Source: SURF-13 sp041695325
GTDB lineage: Bacteria > Pseudomonadota > Gammaproteobacteria > SURF-13
DNA length: 55,795 nucleotides
Direction: 5' to 3'
Assembly (NCBI GenBank): GCA_041695325.1
Contig: JBGFRC010000022.1
Span: 1 to 55,795 of the forward strand
In this document: piece by piece, positions 8,693 to 17,635 of the stretch
Layout of the letters: each line of letters opens with the position of its first letter
Position numbering within the stretch: the first letter of the stretch is position 1
Translations under genes and position numbers: made by a program
Notes under the pieces: model-generated
What the model was told of the DNA's origin: nothing
Seen by the model: the letters and a program-made list of their open reading frames with translations, nothing else
The model's database searches: none

Positions 8693-9480
8693 CGCGAGCG
8701 CAAGGAGCTCGTGCAGCGACTCAAAGCGGGTGCGCTCGCACAGGGTTTTGCCACCGAGCTCTGGACGCTCGCTCGCGTGGGCGAGCTGATTGTCCGGCAC
8801 TTCGGGGTACGGTTGAGCCACACCCAGGTCTGGCGGCTGCTGGGGAGCTTGGGCTTTTCCGTGCAGCGGCTTGCCCAGAAGGCCATCGAGCGCGACGAGG
8901 CCGCCATTGCCGCCTGGAAGAAAAAGCGCTGGCCCGCTCTAAAAAAAACGCCGCAAAACAGGGCCGCGTGATCGTTTTTGTCGATGAGTCAGGCCTCTCC
9001 GAGCGCCCCACCCGTGTGCGTACCTGGGCACCCGAAGGCGAAACCCCGGTGCTGCAATACCACTTCAACTGGCATCAGCTCTCGGCGATCGCCGGTATCG
9101 CGTTCTACCGCTTCTTTCGTCTCTTCCCCGGCACCGTCAAAAGCCCCCAGATCATCGAGTTTCTGCAGGCGCTGCACCAGACGATCGGAAGCAAGTTGCT
9201 CATTGTCTGGGACAGGCTCAAGGCCCGTCAGAGCCACCTCGTGCGGGGCTTCGTCGAGTCTACCTGGGGCGCCATCCAGCTCGGGCGCCTGCCGGCCTAC
9301 GCGCCCGAACTGAACCCCGTCGAATATATCTGGGGCTACCTGAAGACCCATGCGCTCGCCAATTTCTGCGCCCATGATCTCGCTCAGCTCTCGCAGACAG
9401 CGCGCCAGAAACTGCGCTCCATGCAACGGCGTCCGCGATTGGTCACGGCATTCTGGAAGCAGGCGGAGTTGGCGTTGTGA
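8691..9480 (+). pseudogene. IS630-family transposase, 5'-truncated, read in two frames across an A-run
   Basis: The first frame (to the stop near 8971) encodes the DNA-binding linker region (KELVQRLKAGALAQGF, LWTLARVGELI, QVWRLLGSLGFSVQR). A run of eight A at ~8942-8949 then allows a -1 shift into the frame ending at 9480. That frame carries the DDE catalytic core: D in IVFVDESG, D in LLIVWDRLK, E in APELNPVEYIW. The N-terminal helix-turn-helix expected before 8691 is missing, so the element is decayed. The A-run is consistent with programmed -1 frameshifting used by some IS630 members. The right inverted repeat follows at 9510. Confidence 0.8.
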
Positions 9481-9509
9481 GTGTCACTCATTTACGTAAT
9501 TCTCAATAA

Positions 9510-9524
9510 TCAGAGCTTCCTTAA
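9510..9524 (-). repeat. Right terminal inverted repeat of IS630-like segment
   Basis: TCAGAGCTTCCTTAA differs by one base each from the right ends of the repeats at 17744-17758 and 34836-34850. This links those elements to this IS630-type end. Confidence 0.7.
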
Positions 9525-9544
9525 CCTGGTATTCTTATAACAGT

Positions 9545-10339
9545 TTACTTCACCACCAGATTCCTGACTTCCGCAATCGCCGGGTGGCTGGGGGCGTTGA
9601 GCTCCAGCACGCGCAGGGCGTCGTTGGCCAGGTCATCCAGTCCCATGATCTTGTAGGCTTTGGCCATGACGGCGAGCGCATCGGGTACGGCGGGGCTGCG
9701 GTCGTAGTTTTCCACCACGTATTTGGCGCGGTTGGCGGCGGCGACGTAAGCGCCGCGCTTCAGGTAGTAGTTCGCCACGTTGACCTCATACTGCGCCAGG
9801 TTGTTGCGCAGGTAAGTCATGCGCTGCACCGCGTCCGGGGTATATTTGCTGTCGGGAAAGCGCCGCGCCAGCTCCGAGAAATCCTGAAACGACTGCCGCG
9901 CCGCGCCGGGGTCGCGCTGCGCCGGGTCTTGCGGCAGGTAGCGCTCGAACAGCCCCTTGCTCACATTGAAGTTGGCCAGCCCCTTCAAATAGTACGCATA
10001 GTCCACGTAGGGGTGGCGCGGATGCAGTTTGATGAAGCGGTCGGCGGCAGCGATGGCGGAGGCGGGCTCATCGTCCCTATAATAGGCGTAGATCAGATCA
10101 ATCTGCGCCTGTTGCGCGTAACGGCCGAACGGGTAGCGCGCTTGCAGCTTTTCGTAATACTTGATGGCCGTTTCGTAATCGCCCGCGCTCATCGAGGCCT
10201 TGGCCTCGGAGTAGAGCTTGCTGGCGGACCAGTTCTTGGTGGTGTCTATCTGCTCCGGCAGCAGCCCGCAGCTTGCCAGAATGAGAAATAGTGGAAGGAT
10301 GAATGCCGGTTTTGCCGCGCGCATGATACGTGTGACCAT
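9545..10339 (-). CDS. bamD: Outer-membrane protein assembly lipoprotein BamD
   Basis: 264 aa, usual length. A signal peptide ends in the lipobox LASC with C24 as the lipidated residue, so it is anchored to the outer membrane inner leaflet. TPR repeats follow, with characteristic segments (DYETAIKYYEKLQARYPFGRYAQQAQ, in parts). BamD is an essential partner of BamA in beta-barrel insertion. ATG 10324 is an alternative start that shortens the signal peptide by five residues. It is divergent from rluD across ~60 bp, the conserved arrangement in gammaproteobacteria, and the shared promoter region lies there. Confidence 0.95.
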   Translation of the reverse strand: MVTRIMRAAKPAFILPLFLILASCGLLPEQIDTTKNWSASKLYSEAKASMSAGDYETAIKYYEKLQARYPFGRYAQQAQIDLIYAYYRDDEPASAIAAADRFIKLHPRHPYVDYAYYLKGLANFNVSKGLFERYLPQDPAQRDPGAARQSFQDFSELARRFPDSKYTPDAVQRMTYLRNNLAQYEVNVANYYLKRGAYVAAANRAKYVVENYDRSPAVPDALAVMAKAYKIMGLDDLANDALRVLELNAPSHPAIAEVRNLVVK

Positions 10340-10399
10340 CGGGAATGTCGAACCAGTGCAGAGTATAGCGCGCTTCCGCGCCCCTGTGAAACAGCCTGT

Positions 10400-11356
10400 A
10401 TGCAGCCCTTGACCGTGCAGGTCCCGCCGGATCTGGCGGGTTTGCGGTTAGACCAAGCGCTGGCGCGCTTGTTCCCGGCCTACTCGCGCGCGCGCCTTGC
10501 CGGGTGGATACGCAGCGGCCAGGCGACGGTGAATGGCAGGACAGGGCGCCCGCGCGACAAGGTGCGCGGCGGTGAACGGGTTGAACTGAGCGCATTGGCC
10601 GAAGCGCAAGGCGAATGGCGCGCGCAGTCCATCGCGCTCGATATCGTCTACGAGGACGCGGACCTGATCGTCATCAACAAGCCGCCGGGCCTGGTGGTGC
10701 ATCCCGGCGCGGGCAATCCCGAAGGCACCCTGCTCAACGCCTTGCTGTATTACGTGCCGCCGTTGCGTGCTGTTCCGCGCGCGGGCATCGTGCATCGCCT
10801 GGACAAGGATACCAGCGGGTTGCTGGTGGCGGCGCGCACGCTCAGCGCGCAAAGGTCACTGGTGAAGCAGCTACAGACGCACAGCGTGCAGCGCGAATAT
10901 GCCGCGCTGGTCAACGGCGCGATCATCGCGGGCGGGCGCATCGAGGCGCCGCTCGGCCGCCATCGCGTCAGCCGCACGCGCATGGCGGTGACCCAAAGCG
11001 GGCAAGGCAAGGCCGCGGTCACCCATTACCGCGTGCTGGAGCGCTTTCGCGCCCATACCCTGGTCAAGGTCATGCTGGAGACCGGGCGCACACACCAGAT
11101 ACGCGTGCACATGGCGCACATCCGCCACCCCATCGTGGGTGATCCGGTTTACGGCGGACGGCTGCGCATGCCGCCGTCGTGCGGCGAGGAACTGCGCGCA
11201 GCGCTGCGCGGCTTCAAGCGCCAAGCGCTGCATGCCGCTTATCTCGCCCTCAATCATCCGGAAACGGGAGCTCACATGGAATGGTCGGTGCCGCTCCCTT
11301 CCGATATGGCGCATTTGATAAAACTGCTGCGCAAGGACGTGCGTGAGCATGCGTAA
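10400..11356 (+). CDS. rluD: 23S rRNA pseudouridine(1911/1915/1917) synthase
   Basis: 318 aa. The N-terminal S4 RNA-binding domain (residues ~13-75) is followed by the RluA-type catalytic domain with HRLDKDTSG, where D135 is the nucleophile. In E. coli RluD modifies helix 69 of 23S rRNA. That helix lies within about 10 nt of the group I intron insertion site in this window. It overlaps pgeF by 14 bp, so the two are probably coupled, and it is divergent from bamD. Confidence 0.94.
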   Translation: MQPLTVQVPPDLAGLRLDQALARLFPAYSRARLAGWIRSGQATVNGRTGRPRDKVRGGERVELSALAEAQGEWRAQSIALDIVYEDADLIVINKPPGLVVHPGAGNPEGTLLNALLYYVPPLRAVPRAGIVHRLDKDTSGLLVAARTLSAQRSLVKQLQTHSVQREYAALVNGAIIAGGRIEAPLGRHRVSRTRMAVTQSGQGKAAVTHYRVLERFRAHTLVKVMLETGRTHQIRVHMAHIRHPIVGDPVYGGRLRMPPSCGEELRAALRGFKRQALHAAYLALNHPETGAHMEWSVPLPSDMAHLIKLLRKDVREHA

Positions 11357-12110
11357 GACGCATGGCTGGATCATCCCCGACTGGCCCGCGCCGCCGCACG
11401 TGCGCGCCGTCAGCACCACGCGCTTGGGTGGCGTGAGCGTTGCGCCGCACGACTCATTCAACCTCGCTGATCACGTGGGCGATGACCCCATGAGTGTCGG
11501 TGCCAACCGGATGCGTCTTATTGAATCCTTGCAACTGCCGGCCATGCCAGTGTGGCTTAACCAGGTGCACGGCGCGCGCGTGGTGGACGCGGCGTATGGA
11601 GCGTGTGAGGCAGATGCAGCCTACACCGATCAAGCCGGCAGGGTATGCGCCGTGCTCACCGCGGACTGCCTGCCTATCCTGTTGTGCGACACGCACGGCG
11701 CGCGCGTGGCCGCTGTGCACGCGGGCTGGCGTGGTCTCGCCGCGGGCGTGATCGAAGCCGCGTTGGACGCGATGGGCGCGAAGAATCTCCTCGTCTGGCT
11801 CGGCCCCGCCATCGGCCCTCAAACTTTTGAGGTGGGCGATGAAGTGCGTGCAGTCTTCATGGCGCACGACGCCAAGGCGCAACAGGCATTCCGGCCTTCC
11901 GGCGGCGGGCGCTGGCTGGCTGACATTTATCGGCTCGCGCGCCAACGCCTGGCCGCGCGCGGCGTTGCGCGTGTGTATGGAGGCGGCGAATGCACCTATA
12001 GCGACGCGGAACGTTTCTACTCCCACCGCCGCGACGGCAAAACCGGACGCATGGCGACGTTGATCTGGCTGGAAGCAGATACAAGAGGCAAGATACAAGA
12101 TACAAGATAA
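11343..12110 (+). CDS. pgeF: Peptidoglycan editing factor / purine nucleoside phosphorylase LACC1 family
   Basis: 255 aa from a GTG start; ATG 11349 is a close alternative. The metal and catalytic residues of the family are visible: H76 in NQVHG, C109 in TADCLP, H126 in VHAGWRG. The E. coli homologue YfiH removes misincorporated L-Ser from peptidoglycan precursors, and other members act on purine nucleosides. It overlaps rluD. The last eleven residues (ADTRGKIQDTR) are encoded by the GATACAAGA repeat that begins at the gene end, so the C-terminus appears extended by repeat sequence. Confidence 0.92.
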   Translation: MSMRKTHGWIIPDWPAPPHVRAVSTTRLGGVSVAPHDSFNLADHVGDDPMSVGANRMRLIESLQLPAMPVWLNQVHGARVVDAAYGACEADAAYTDQAGRVCAVLTADCLPILLCDTHGARVAAVHAGWRGLAAGVIEAALDAMGAKNLLVWLGPAIGPQTFEVGDEVRAVFMAHDAKAQQAFRPSGGGRWLADIYRLARQRLAARGVARVYGGGECTYSDAERFYSHRRDGKTGRMATLIWLEADTRGKIQDTR

Positions 12111-12148
12111 GCGTTTCTCACTTTTATCGTGCCCCTTGTATCCGGGTT
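12079..12148. repeat. GATACAAGA-family imperfect palindrome at the end of pgeF
   Basis: The left arm has three copies of GATACAAGA-like units and contains the pgeF stop codon. The right arm ends CCCCTTGTATC. The arms can pair over about 20 bases with mismatches. Related sequences occur at 20578, 26843, 34610 and 41363. Confidence 0.6.
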
Positions 12149-12185
12149 TAATGTATCATGTCGCGTTTCCGCGCGCGGGGGGCTC

Positions 12186-12953
12186 ATGGAACTGCTGACT
12201 TGGATTGTTCTGTTCAGTTTATTGGGCGGCGTGTTGAGCGTGAGCGCGGCGAGCGCGTTCCTGCTGCTGCCGGTGCAGCTACTCACCCGCCTGTTGCCGC
12301 CCATGGTCAGCTTCGCCGTGGGCGCGCTGCTCGGCGTGGTGTTTCTTGATCTTCTGCCCGAGGCCATGACCGCGCCCGGCGTGGAAGTGCATCAGGTGAG
12401 CATTGCCGTCCTCGCCGGGCTGCTGGGATTCTTCCTGATGGAGAAAACGGTTTTGTGGCGCCACCATCATCACGGCGACGCGCATGCGTGTGAACACGTC
12501 TCGAATAAGGCTGCGGGGACGCTGATACTGCTCGGCGATGGCATTCACAACTTCGTGGACGGCGTCCTGATCGCCGCCGCCTTTCTCACCGATTTCCAAC
12601 TGGGTGTGCTCACCAGCATCGCGGTGGCGGCGCATGAAATCCCGCAGGAGATGAGCGACTTCGTGGTGCTGCTGCACAGCGGCTTCAGCCGCGCCAGGGC
12701 GCTGCTGTACAACGTGCTGTCCAGCTTCACCACGGTGGCGGGCGCGCTGCTCGCGTATTATGGCTTGTCCGCCGTACAGCCGATGGTGCCTTACGTGCTG
12801 GCGGTGGCCGCGGCGAGTTTTATTTACATCGCCGTTGCCGATCTGATCCCCGACCTGCATGAGCGTACGCAACTGCGCGCCAGCGTGCAACAGATCACGC
12901 TGATCGCGGTGGGGGTGCTGGTGATTTACCTCTCCGGTCTGGCGCTGCATTAG
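12186..12953 (+). CDS. ZIP-family metal transporter
   Basis: 255 aa from ATG 12186; a longer frame from 12129 adds 19 polar residues and is not preferred. Eight hydrophobic segments are visible. The two metal-binding helices carry HNFVDG (H121) and HEIPQE (H150), the signature of ZIP transporters that bring Zn2+, Fe2+ or Mn2+ into the cytoplasm. The loop between helices 3 and 4 is His-rich (RHHHHGDAHACEH, residues 92-104), a usual metal-sensing loop. The 3' end overlaps the convergent tesA gene by 59 bp. Confidence 0.9.
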   Translation: MELLTWIVLFSLLGGVLSVSAASAFLLLPVQLLTRLLPPMVSFAVGALLGVVFLDLLPEAMTAPGVEVHQVSIAVLAGLLGFFLMEKTVLWRHHHHGDAHACEHVSNKAAGTLILLGDGIHNFVDGVLIAAAFLTDFQLGVLTSIAVAAHEIPQEMSDFVVLLHSGFSRARALLYNVLSSFTTVAGALLAYYGLSAVQPMVPYVLAVAAASFIYIAVADLIPDLHERTQLRASVQQITLIAVGVLVIYLSGLALH

Positions 12954-13662
12954 CAGCTGACTGTTCAGATGAGCGCGGGGTGTAGTCAGTCAACGTGTTC
13001 TCCTTGTTGAGCGCGCCACCTTGCCAAGCCTTATCCACGCTGTCAAGCGCTCCCTGCAACATCGGTTGCAGCGCGCGCCACACGTTTTCCAGCATGATGG
13101 GTTGTGCCGCGGCGCGCGGGTGTACGCCGTCGGGCTGCATCAGGTCTTTGTTGCCCGCCACGCCTTCCAGTAGAAACGGCGCCAGCGGCACGCGGTAACG
13201 CCGCGACAGGCCGGGGTACATCTGCTGGAACTTTTCCGTATACTGCGGGCCGTAATTGGGCGGCAGGCGCATGCCGACCAATAATACGCGTATCTTGTGT
13301 TGCCGGCACAGCTCGATGATCGCAGCCAGATTTTTCTGCGACTCGCTCAAGGACAGGCCGCGCAGGCCGTCGTTGCCGCCCAGTTCCACGATCACGATGT
13401 CCGGCCGGTGCGCGTCCAACGCGCGCGGCAGGCGCGCCAATGCGCCGCTGGTGGTGTCGCCGCTGATGCTGGCGTTGATCACCCGGTAACGATAGCCTTG
13501 TTGTTGCAAGCGCCGCTCCAGCAAGCTCACCCAGCCTGCGCTTTGCTCGATGCCGTAAGCCGCGCTCAGGCTGTCGCCCAGCACCAGAATGGATTTGTCC
13601 GCCGCGTGCGCGGCGCAGGATAGAATAAGGCCGCAGGCCAACAGGAAAGATTTCAATGTCAT
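12895..13662 (-). CDS. tesA: Arylesterase / acyl-CoA thioesterase I-lysophospholipase L1 (SGNH hydrolase)
   Basis: 255 aa from ATG 13662; GTG 13665 is one codon earlier. A signal peptide (~residues 1-21) points to the periplasm. SGNH blocks: GDSLS with S31, GGND with N97, and DGVHP with D178/H181. The usual family C-terminus (MLENVWRALQPML) is followed by ~50 extra, low-complexity residues that run into the opposite ZIP gene. That tail may be non-functional read-through after loss of a stop codon. The start overlaps the divergent ybbA start by a few bases, and the tesA-ybbA-ybbP order matches E. coli. Confidence 0.9.
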   Translation of the reverse strand: MTLKSFLLACGLILSCAAHAADKSILVLGDSLSAAYGIEQSAGWVSLLERRLQQQGYRYRVINASISGDTTSGALARLPRALDAHRPDIVIVELGGNDGLRGLSLSESQKNLAAIIELCRQHKIRVLLVGMRLPPNYGPQYTEKFQQMYPGLSRRYRVPLAPFLLEGVAGNKDLMQPDGVHPRAAAQPIMLENVWRALQPMLQGALDSVDKAWQGGALNKENTLTDYTPRSSEQSAANAAPDRRGKSPAPPPRSA

Positions 13663-14336
13663 CACAGCCCATTGTGCAGGTGCAGGGCCTCAACAAGCAA
13701 GTGACCGGCCCCGAAGGCGTGCTCACCCTGTTGCAGGATATTACTTTCAACGTGATGCCGGGCGAGGCGTGCGCCGTCCTCGGCGCATCCGGCTCCGGCA
13801 AGACCACCTTGCTCGGTCTGCTGGCCGGGCTGGATGCGCCGAGCGGCGGACGCGTGCTGCTTGAGGGCCGTGACTTGTTCGCGCTGGATGAAGACGGCCG
13901 CGCCGCGTTGCGCGGGCGCATGATCGGTTTTGTGTTCCAGACTTTTCAATTGTTGCCGAGCCTGACCGCGTTTGAAAACGTCATGTTGCCGCTGGAGCTG
14001 GCGGGCCACTCCGCGCGCCAGGCGCGCGCGCAGGCAGGCGAAGTGCTGGAGCGCGTGGGACTCGCGCACCGGTTGCGCCATTATCCCAGGCAATTGTCCG
14101 GCGGCGAGCAGCAGCGCGTCGCCATCGCGCGCGCATTCGCGCCACAACCAATACTACTGCTGGCCGACGAGCCGACCGGAAATCTCGATCAGGCCACCGG
14201 CGCGCGCATTGGCGATCTTCTGTTTGAATTGAATCGTGAGCGGGATTCCACCCTGATTATGGTGACGCACGATGAAGCGCTGGCGCAGCGCTGCGGCAGA
14301 CGGCTGAAGCTGGACGCAGGGAGGCTGGCGGGATGA
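13656..14336 (+). CDS. ybbA: ABC transporter ATP-binding protein (YbbA/LolD-like)
   Basis: 226 aa. Walker A GASGSGKT is at 43-50, followed by the Q-loop, the signature LSGGEQQRVAIARA, Walker B ILLLADEPTGNLD, and the H-loop (TLIMVTHDE). The MacB/LolD-type subfamily works with FtsX-like permeases on substrates at the inner membrane rather than as ordinary importers. The RBS AGGAAAG lies 7 bases before ATG 13656, inside tesA. Its stop overlaps the permease start (ATGA). Confidence 0.93.
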   Translation: MSSQPIVQVQGLNKQVTGPEGVLTLLQDITFNVMPGEACAVLGASGSGKTTLLGLLAGLDAPSGGRVLLEGRDLFALDEDGRAALRGRMIGFVFQTFQLLPSLTAFENVMLPLELAGHSARQARAQAGEVLERVGLAHRLRHYPRQLSGGEQQRVAIARAFAPQPILLLADEPTGNLDQATGARIGDLLFELNRERDSTLIMVTHDEALAQRCGRRLKLDAGRLAG

Positions 14337-16813
14337 GCGGCGCGCTGCCATTCTCCCTGCGCCTGCTTGCGCGCGATTGGCGCGCCGGCGAGCTGCGCGT
14401 AGTGCTGATCGCCCTCGTCATCGCCGTGGCGAGCGTCAGCGCGGTGGGTTTTGCCGCCGACCGCGTGCATCAGGCCTTGCGCCAGCAGGGCAACGAACTG
14501 CTGGGCGCGGACCTGGTGGTTCTGTCCGATCAGGGGCCACCGCGCTACGCCGAGCGCGCGCAGCGGCTCAATTTACGCCACGCCCCGACCATGAGCTTCG
14601 TCAGCATGGCGCTTGCCGGTGACGCGAGCCAACTGGCCGAGGTCAAGGCGGTGAGCGAACACTATCCCTTGCGCGGCGAGCTCTCTATCGCACGGGAACT
14701 GTTTGGCGCGGAGCAGCGCATTCGCGCCATTCCAGCACCCGGCACGGTATGGGCGGATGCGCGCCTGTTACAGCAGCTCAAACTCAAGACGGGCGACACG
14801 CTCACTCTTGGCGCGGCGCAATTCACCCTCGCCGCGTTGCTGACTCACGAACCGGATCGCGCAAGCGACGTGTTCAGCATCGCACCGCGCCTGCTGATGA
14901 ATCTTGATGACGTGCCCGCCACCGGGCTGGTGCAGACCGGCAGCCGCATTCGCTACCGTTTGCTGGTGGCGGGTGAAGCGGAAAAAGTGCGGCAGTTCCA
15001 CGCCGCGGTGGAGAACAGCTTGCAGCCGGGCGAGCGCCTGGAGACCGTGGAGGATGCGCGTCCCGAAGTGCGCTCCGCGCTGGAACGCGCCGAGCGCTTT
15101 CTCGGTCTTGCCGCGCTGGTCAGCGTGTTGCTCGCGGGCGCGGCGGTCGCCACGGCGGCGCGGCGTTACAGCGCGCGCCATTTGGATACCTGCGCCATGT
15201 TGCGGTGTCTCGGCGCGCCGCAGGCGTTTATCAGCCGAAGCTTTTTTTACCAAATGCTGTGGCTGGGGGCGGCAGCCGGTGTGCTCGGCTGTGCGGTGGG
15301 CTACGCGGCGCACAACCTGCTCACCGATCTGCTGGGCCGCCTCATCGCCGCGCCGCTGCCGCCGCCCTCGGCTCTGCCGGCGCTGTCCGGTTTCGCCGTC
15401 GGCCTGGTAACGTTGCTCGGCTTCGCCCTGCCGCCGCTGCTGGCGCTGAAAAACGTACCGGCCTTGCGCGTGCTGCGCCGCGAACTCGGTCTTCCCGTGC
15501 GCGGCCTGACGGCCCGGCTCGCGGGCATCGTGCTACTGGGCGGATTGATAATCTGGCAGGCGGGTGATTTCAAGCTGGGCGTGACCATCGCCGCCGGCGC
15601 GTTGGGCGCGCTCGCCGTGCTCGCGTTCACGGCCTGGCTGCTGGTGCGGGGCTTGGCGCGCTTGCGCAGCCGCGTGGGTGTGGCATGGCGCTTTGGCCTC
15701 GCCAACATCGTGCGCCGCCCGGTGAACAGCGTCACCCAAATCCTCGCCTTCGGCATCGGCATCATGGCCCTGCTGCTGCTCACACTGGTGCGCGGCGATC
15801 TTCTGGCAAGCTGGCAGGAGAGCGTGCCGGCTGACGCGCCGAACCGCTTCATCATTAATATCCAGCCGCAGCAACTGCCCGCGCTGCGCGATTTTTTTAC
15901 TCAGCAGGCCGTGCCCGCGCCGGAATTTTATCCCATGGTGCGCGGACGCCTGATGAGCATCAACGGCAAGCCCGTGTCGCCGGCGGATTATCAAGACGAG
16001 CGCGCTGCGCGCCTGATTGAGCGCGAGTTCAACCTGTCCTGGATGGAGCATCTGCCGCAAGACAACCGGATTATTGCGGGCGCGTGGCGGCATGAGAACG
16101 CCGCCGGGCAGCTCTCGGTGGAAGACGGCATCGCCGCCACGCTGGGCATCAAGCTCGGTGACGTGCTCAGCTTCAACATCGCGGGCGAGACCTTTACGGC
16201 AAACGTCACCAGCCTGCGTGAAGTGGACTGGGACAGTTTTCGCGTCAACTTTTTCGTCATCGCCGCGCCTGGCGCGCTTGAAGACTATCCCGCGAGCTAC
16301 ATCACCAGCTTTTATCTGCCGGAGCGGCGCCAGACCCTGCTCATCGCGCTGGTCAAATCCTTTCCCAATCTTACCGTGATAGACGTCGCCGTGGTCATGA
16401 CCCAGGTGCGCGCCATCATCGAGCGCATCACGCTGGCGGTGGAGTACGTATTCGGGTTTACGCTGCTGGCGGGGTTGGTGGTGCTGTATGCGGCGTTACA
16501 GGCCACGCGCGACGAACGCCTGCAAGACACCGCCCTGCTGCGCACCCTGGGGGCCAGCCGGCGTCAGCTTGTGGCCGGGCTCGCGGCGGAATTTCTGCTG
16601 CTGGGATCGCTCGCAGGCCTCATGGCAGCCTTGGCCGCGAGCGCCTTGGGTTATCTCCTCGCCGGATACGTGCTGCATCTCCCGTATGTCTTTAACGTCT
16701 GGATTTGGTTGGCGGGCCTCCTTGCCGGCGGAATCGGCGTCGCTGCGGCGGGTGTGCTGGGTTTGCTGCCGACCGTGCGGCATCCGCCTCTAACTACGCT
16801 GCGCAACGCCTGA
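14333..16813 (+). CDS. ybbP: FtsX-like ABC transporter permease (YbbP family)
   Basis: 826 aa, in the YbbP size class. An N-terminal helix (VVLIALVIAVASVSAVGFAA) is followed by a large periplasmic domain. Two blocks of FtsX-type membrane helices lie around residues 255-480 and ~700-820, the latter with the conserved juxtamembrane segment DTALLRTLGASRRQL. With YbbA it would form a mechanotransmission-type complex; its substrate is unknown. Coupled to ybbA by a 4-bp overlap. Confidence 0.92.
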   Translation: MSGALPFSLRLLARDWRAGELRVVLIALVIAVASVSAVGFAADRVHQALRQQGNELLGADLVVLSDQGPPRYAERAQRLNLRHAPTMSFVSMALAGDASQLAEVKAVSEHYPLRGELSIARELFGAEQRIRAIPAPGTVWADARLLQQLKLKTGDTLTLGAAQFTLAALLTHEPDRASDVFSIAPRLLMNLDDVPATGLVQTGSRIRYRLLVAGEAEKVRQFHAAVENSLQPGERLETVEDARPEVRSALERAERFLGLAALVSVLLAGAAVATAARRYSARHLDTCAMLRCLGAPQAFISRSFFYQMLWLGAAAGVLGCAVGYAAHNLLTDLLGRLIAAPLPPPSALPALSGFAVGLVTLLGFALPPLLALKNVPALRVLRRELGLPVRGLTARLAGIVLLGGLIIWQAGDFKLGVTIAAGALGALAVLAFTAWLLVRGLARLRSRVGVAWRFGLANIVRRPVNSVTQILAFGIGIMALLLLTLVRGDLLASWQESVPADAPNRFIINIQPQQLPALRDFFTQQAVPAPEFYPMVRGRLMSINGKPVSPADYQDERAARLIEREFNLSWMEHLPQDNRIIAGAWRHENAAGQLSVEDGIAATLGIKLGDVLSFNIAGETFTANVTSLREVDWDSFRVNFFVIAAPGALEDYPASYITSFYLPERRQTLLIALVKSFPNLTVIDVAVVMTQVRAIIERITLAVEYVFGFTLLAGLVVLYAALQATRDERLQDTALLRTLGASRRQLVAGLAAEFLLLGSLAGLMAALAASALGYLLAGYVLHLPYVFNVWIWLAGLLAGGIGVAAAGVLGLLPTVRHPPLTTLRNA

Positions 16814-16840
16814 GCATGCTTTACTTTGAGTAGCAGGGTC

Positions 16841-17485
16841 CTACAGCAGCGGCACGCCGGCCTTTTTCTTGCTGCTCTGATAAAGGGCCGTCACCTTGGC
16901 GACATAATTGCGCGTTTCCGGATAAGGCGGAATCTTGTTGCCGTAGCCGATCACGGCGTTTTCACCTGCGTTATAGGCGGCGACGGCGAGGCGGATGTTG
17001 TTGTTGAACATCTTGAGCAGATCGCGCAGATAGCGCGTGCCACCGTGAACGTTGGCGCTGGGGTCATAAGCGTTGGTCACGCCGTAACGTTTGGCGGTGC
17101 CGGGCATGAGCTGCATCAATCCGATTGCGCCTTTCGCTGACACGGCGTGGGGGTTATAGCCCGATTCCGCCAGGATGACCGCGTGCAGCAGCGCCGCATC
17201 CACCCGATAAGTCCGCGCGGCGCTTTCGATGAGGGGTGAGTAACGCGCGCGGTTGGCCAGCGTTCCCCGCGCCGCGCCTGTCTGCGTGCCACGCACAGGC
17301 AGGCCGGAATTCAGCGCCGGGGTCTTGCGCTCGCGCCAGAACAGTTTGTAGCGTGGATCGTTGGGCACGTTGGTGAAGTGCACGACGTTATTCTCGTCCA
17401 CGAACCTGTAAATGTCCGCCCGCGCGAGGGCAGCAGCCAGCGCGCAGGCGGCCAGCACCAGACTTTTCAGCAACCAATGGCGCAT
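16841..17485 (-). CDS. Lytic transglycosylase with N-terminal DUF4124 (Slt type)
   Basis: 214 aa from ATG 17485, chosen because it starts a clean signal peptide (MRHWLLKSLVLAACALAAALARA); a longer frame adds 22 residues. A short DUF4124-like segment (IYRFVDENNVVHFTNVP) precedes the goose-lysozyme-like SLT domain with catalytic E107 in VILAESGYNP, then KGAIGLMQLMPGTA and AVAAYNAGENAV. It should cleave the MurNAc-GlcNAc bond in the periplasm. It is convergent with ybbP across 27 bp. Confidence 0.92.
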   Translation of the reverse strand: MRHWLLKSLVLAACALAAALARADIYRFVDENNVVHFTNVPNDPRYKLFWRERKTPALNSGLPVRGTQTGAARGTLANRARYSPLIESAARTYRVDAALLHAVILAESGYNPHAVSAKGAIGLMQLMPGTAKRYGVTNAYDPSANVHGGTRYLRDLLKMFNNNIRLAVAAYNAGENAVIGYGNKIPPYPETRNYVAKVTALYQSSKKKAGVPLL

Positions 17486-17635
17486 ATCGGGGTCACACCC
17501 TCTTTTTTTGGCTATGTACATGATTTTACGCATGTAATGATAAAAATACAATGCAAATCACGCGTCCCCGGCCTCATTCGCGCCGGCTACAAGATATGGT
17601 ATTTGAAGCCTGGACTGGGCAATATATACTGCGGC

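Larger units (their letters stand above)
4155..9524. mobile_element. Putative IS630-bounded composite segment carrying three membrane-protein genes
   Basis: The 5.4-kb block is bounded by inverted 15-bp repeats (4155-4169 and 9510-9524). Both ends contain TA, the target dinucleotide of the IS630/Tc1 group, and an IS630-type transposase remnant sits just inside the right end. All passenger genes face left, opposite to the flanking sucD-nadE-glnB unit. That the block moved as a unit is inference. An alternative is two independent insertions of related repeat ends. Confidence 0.5.
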
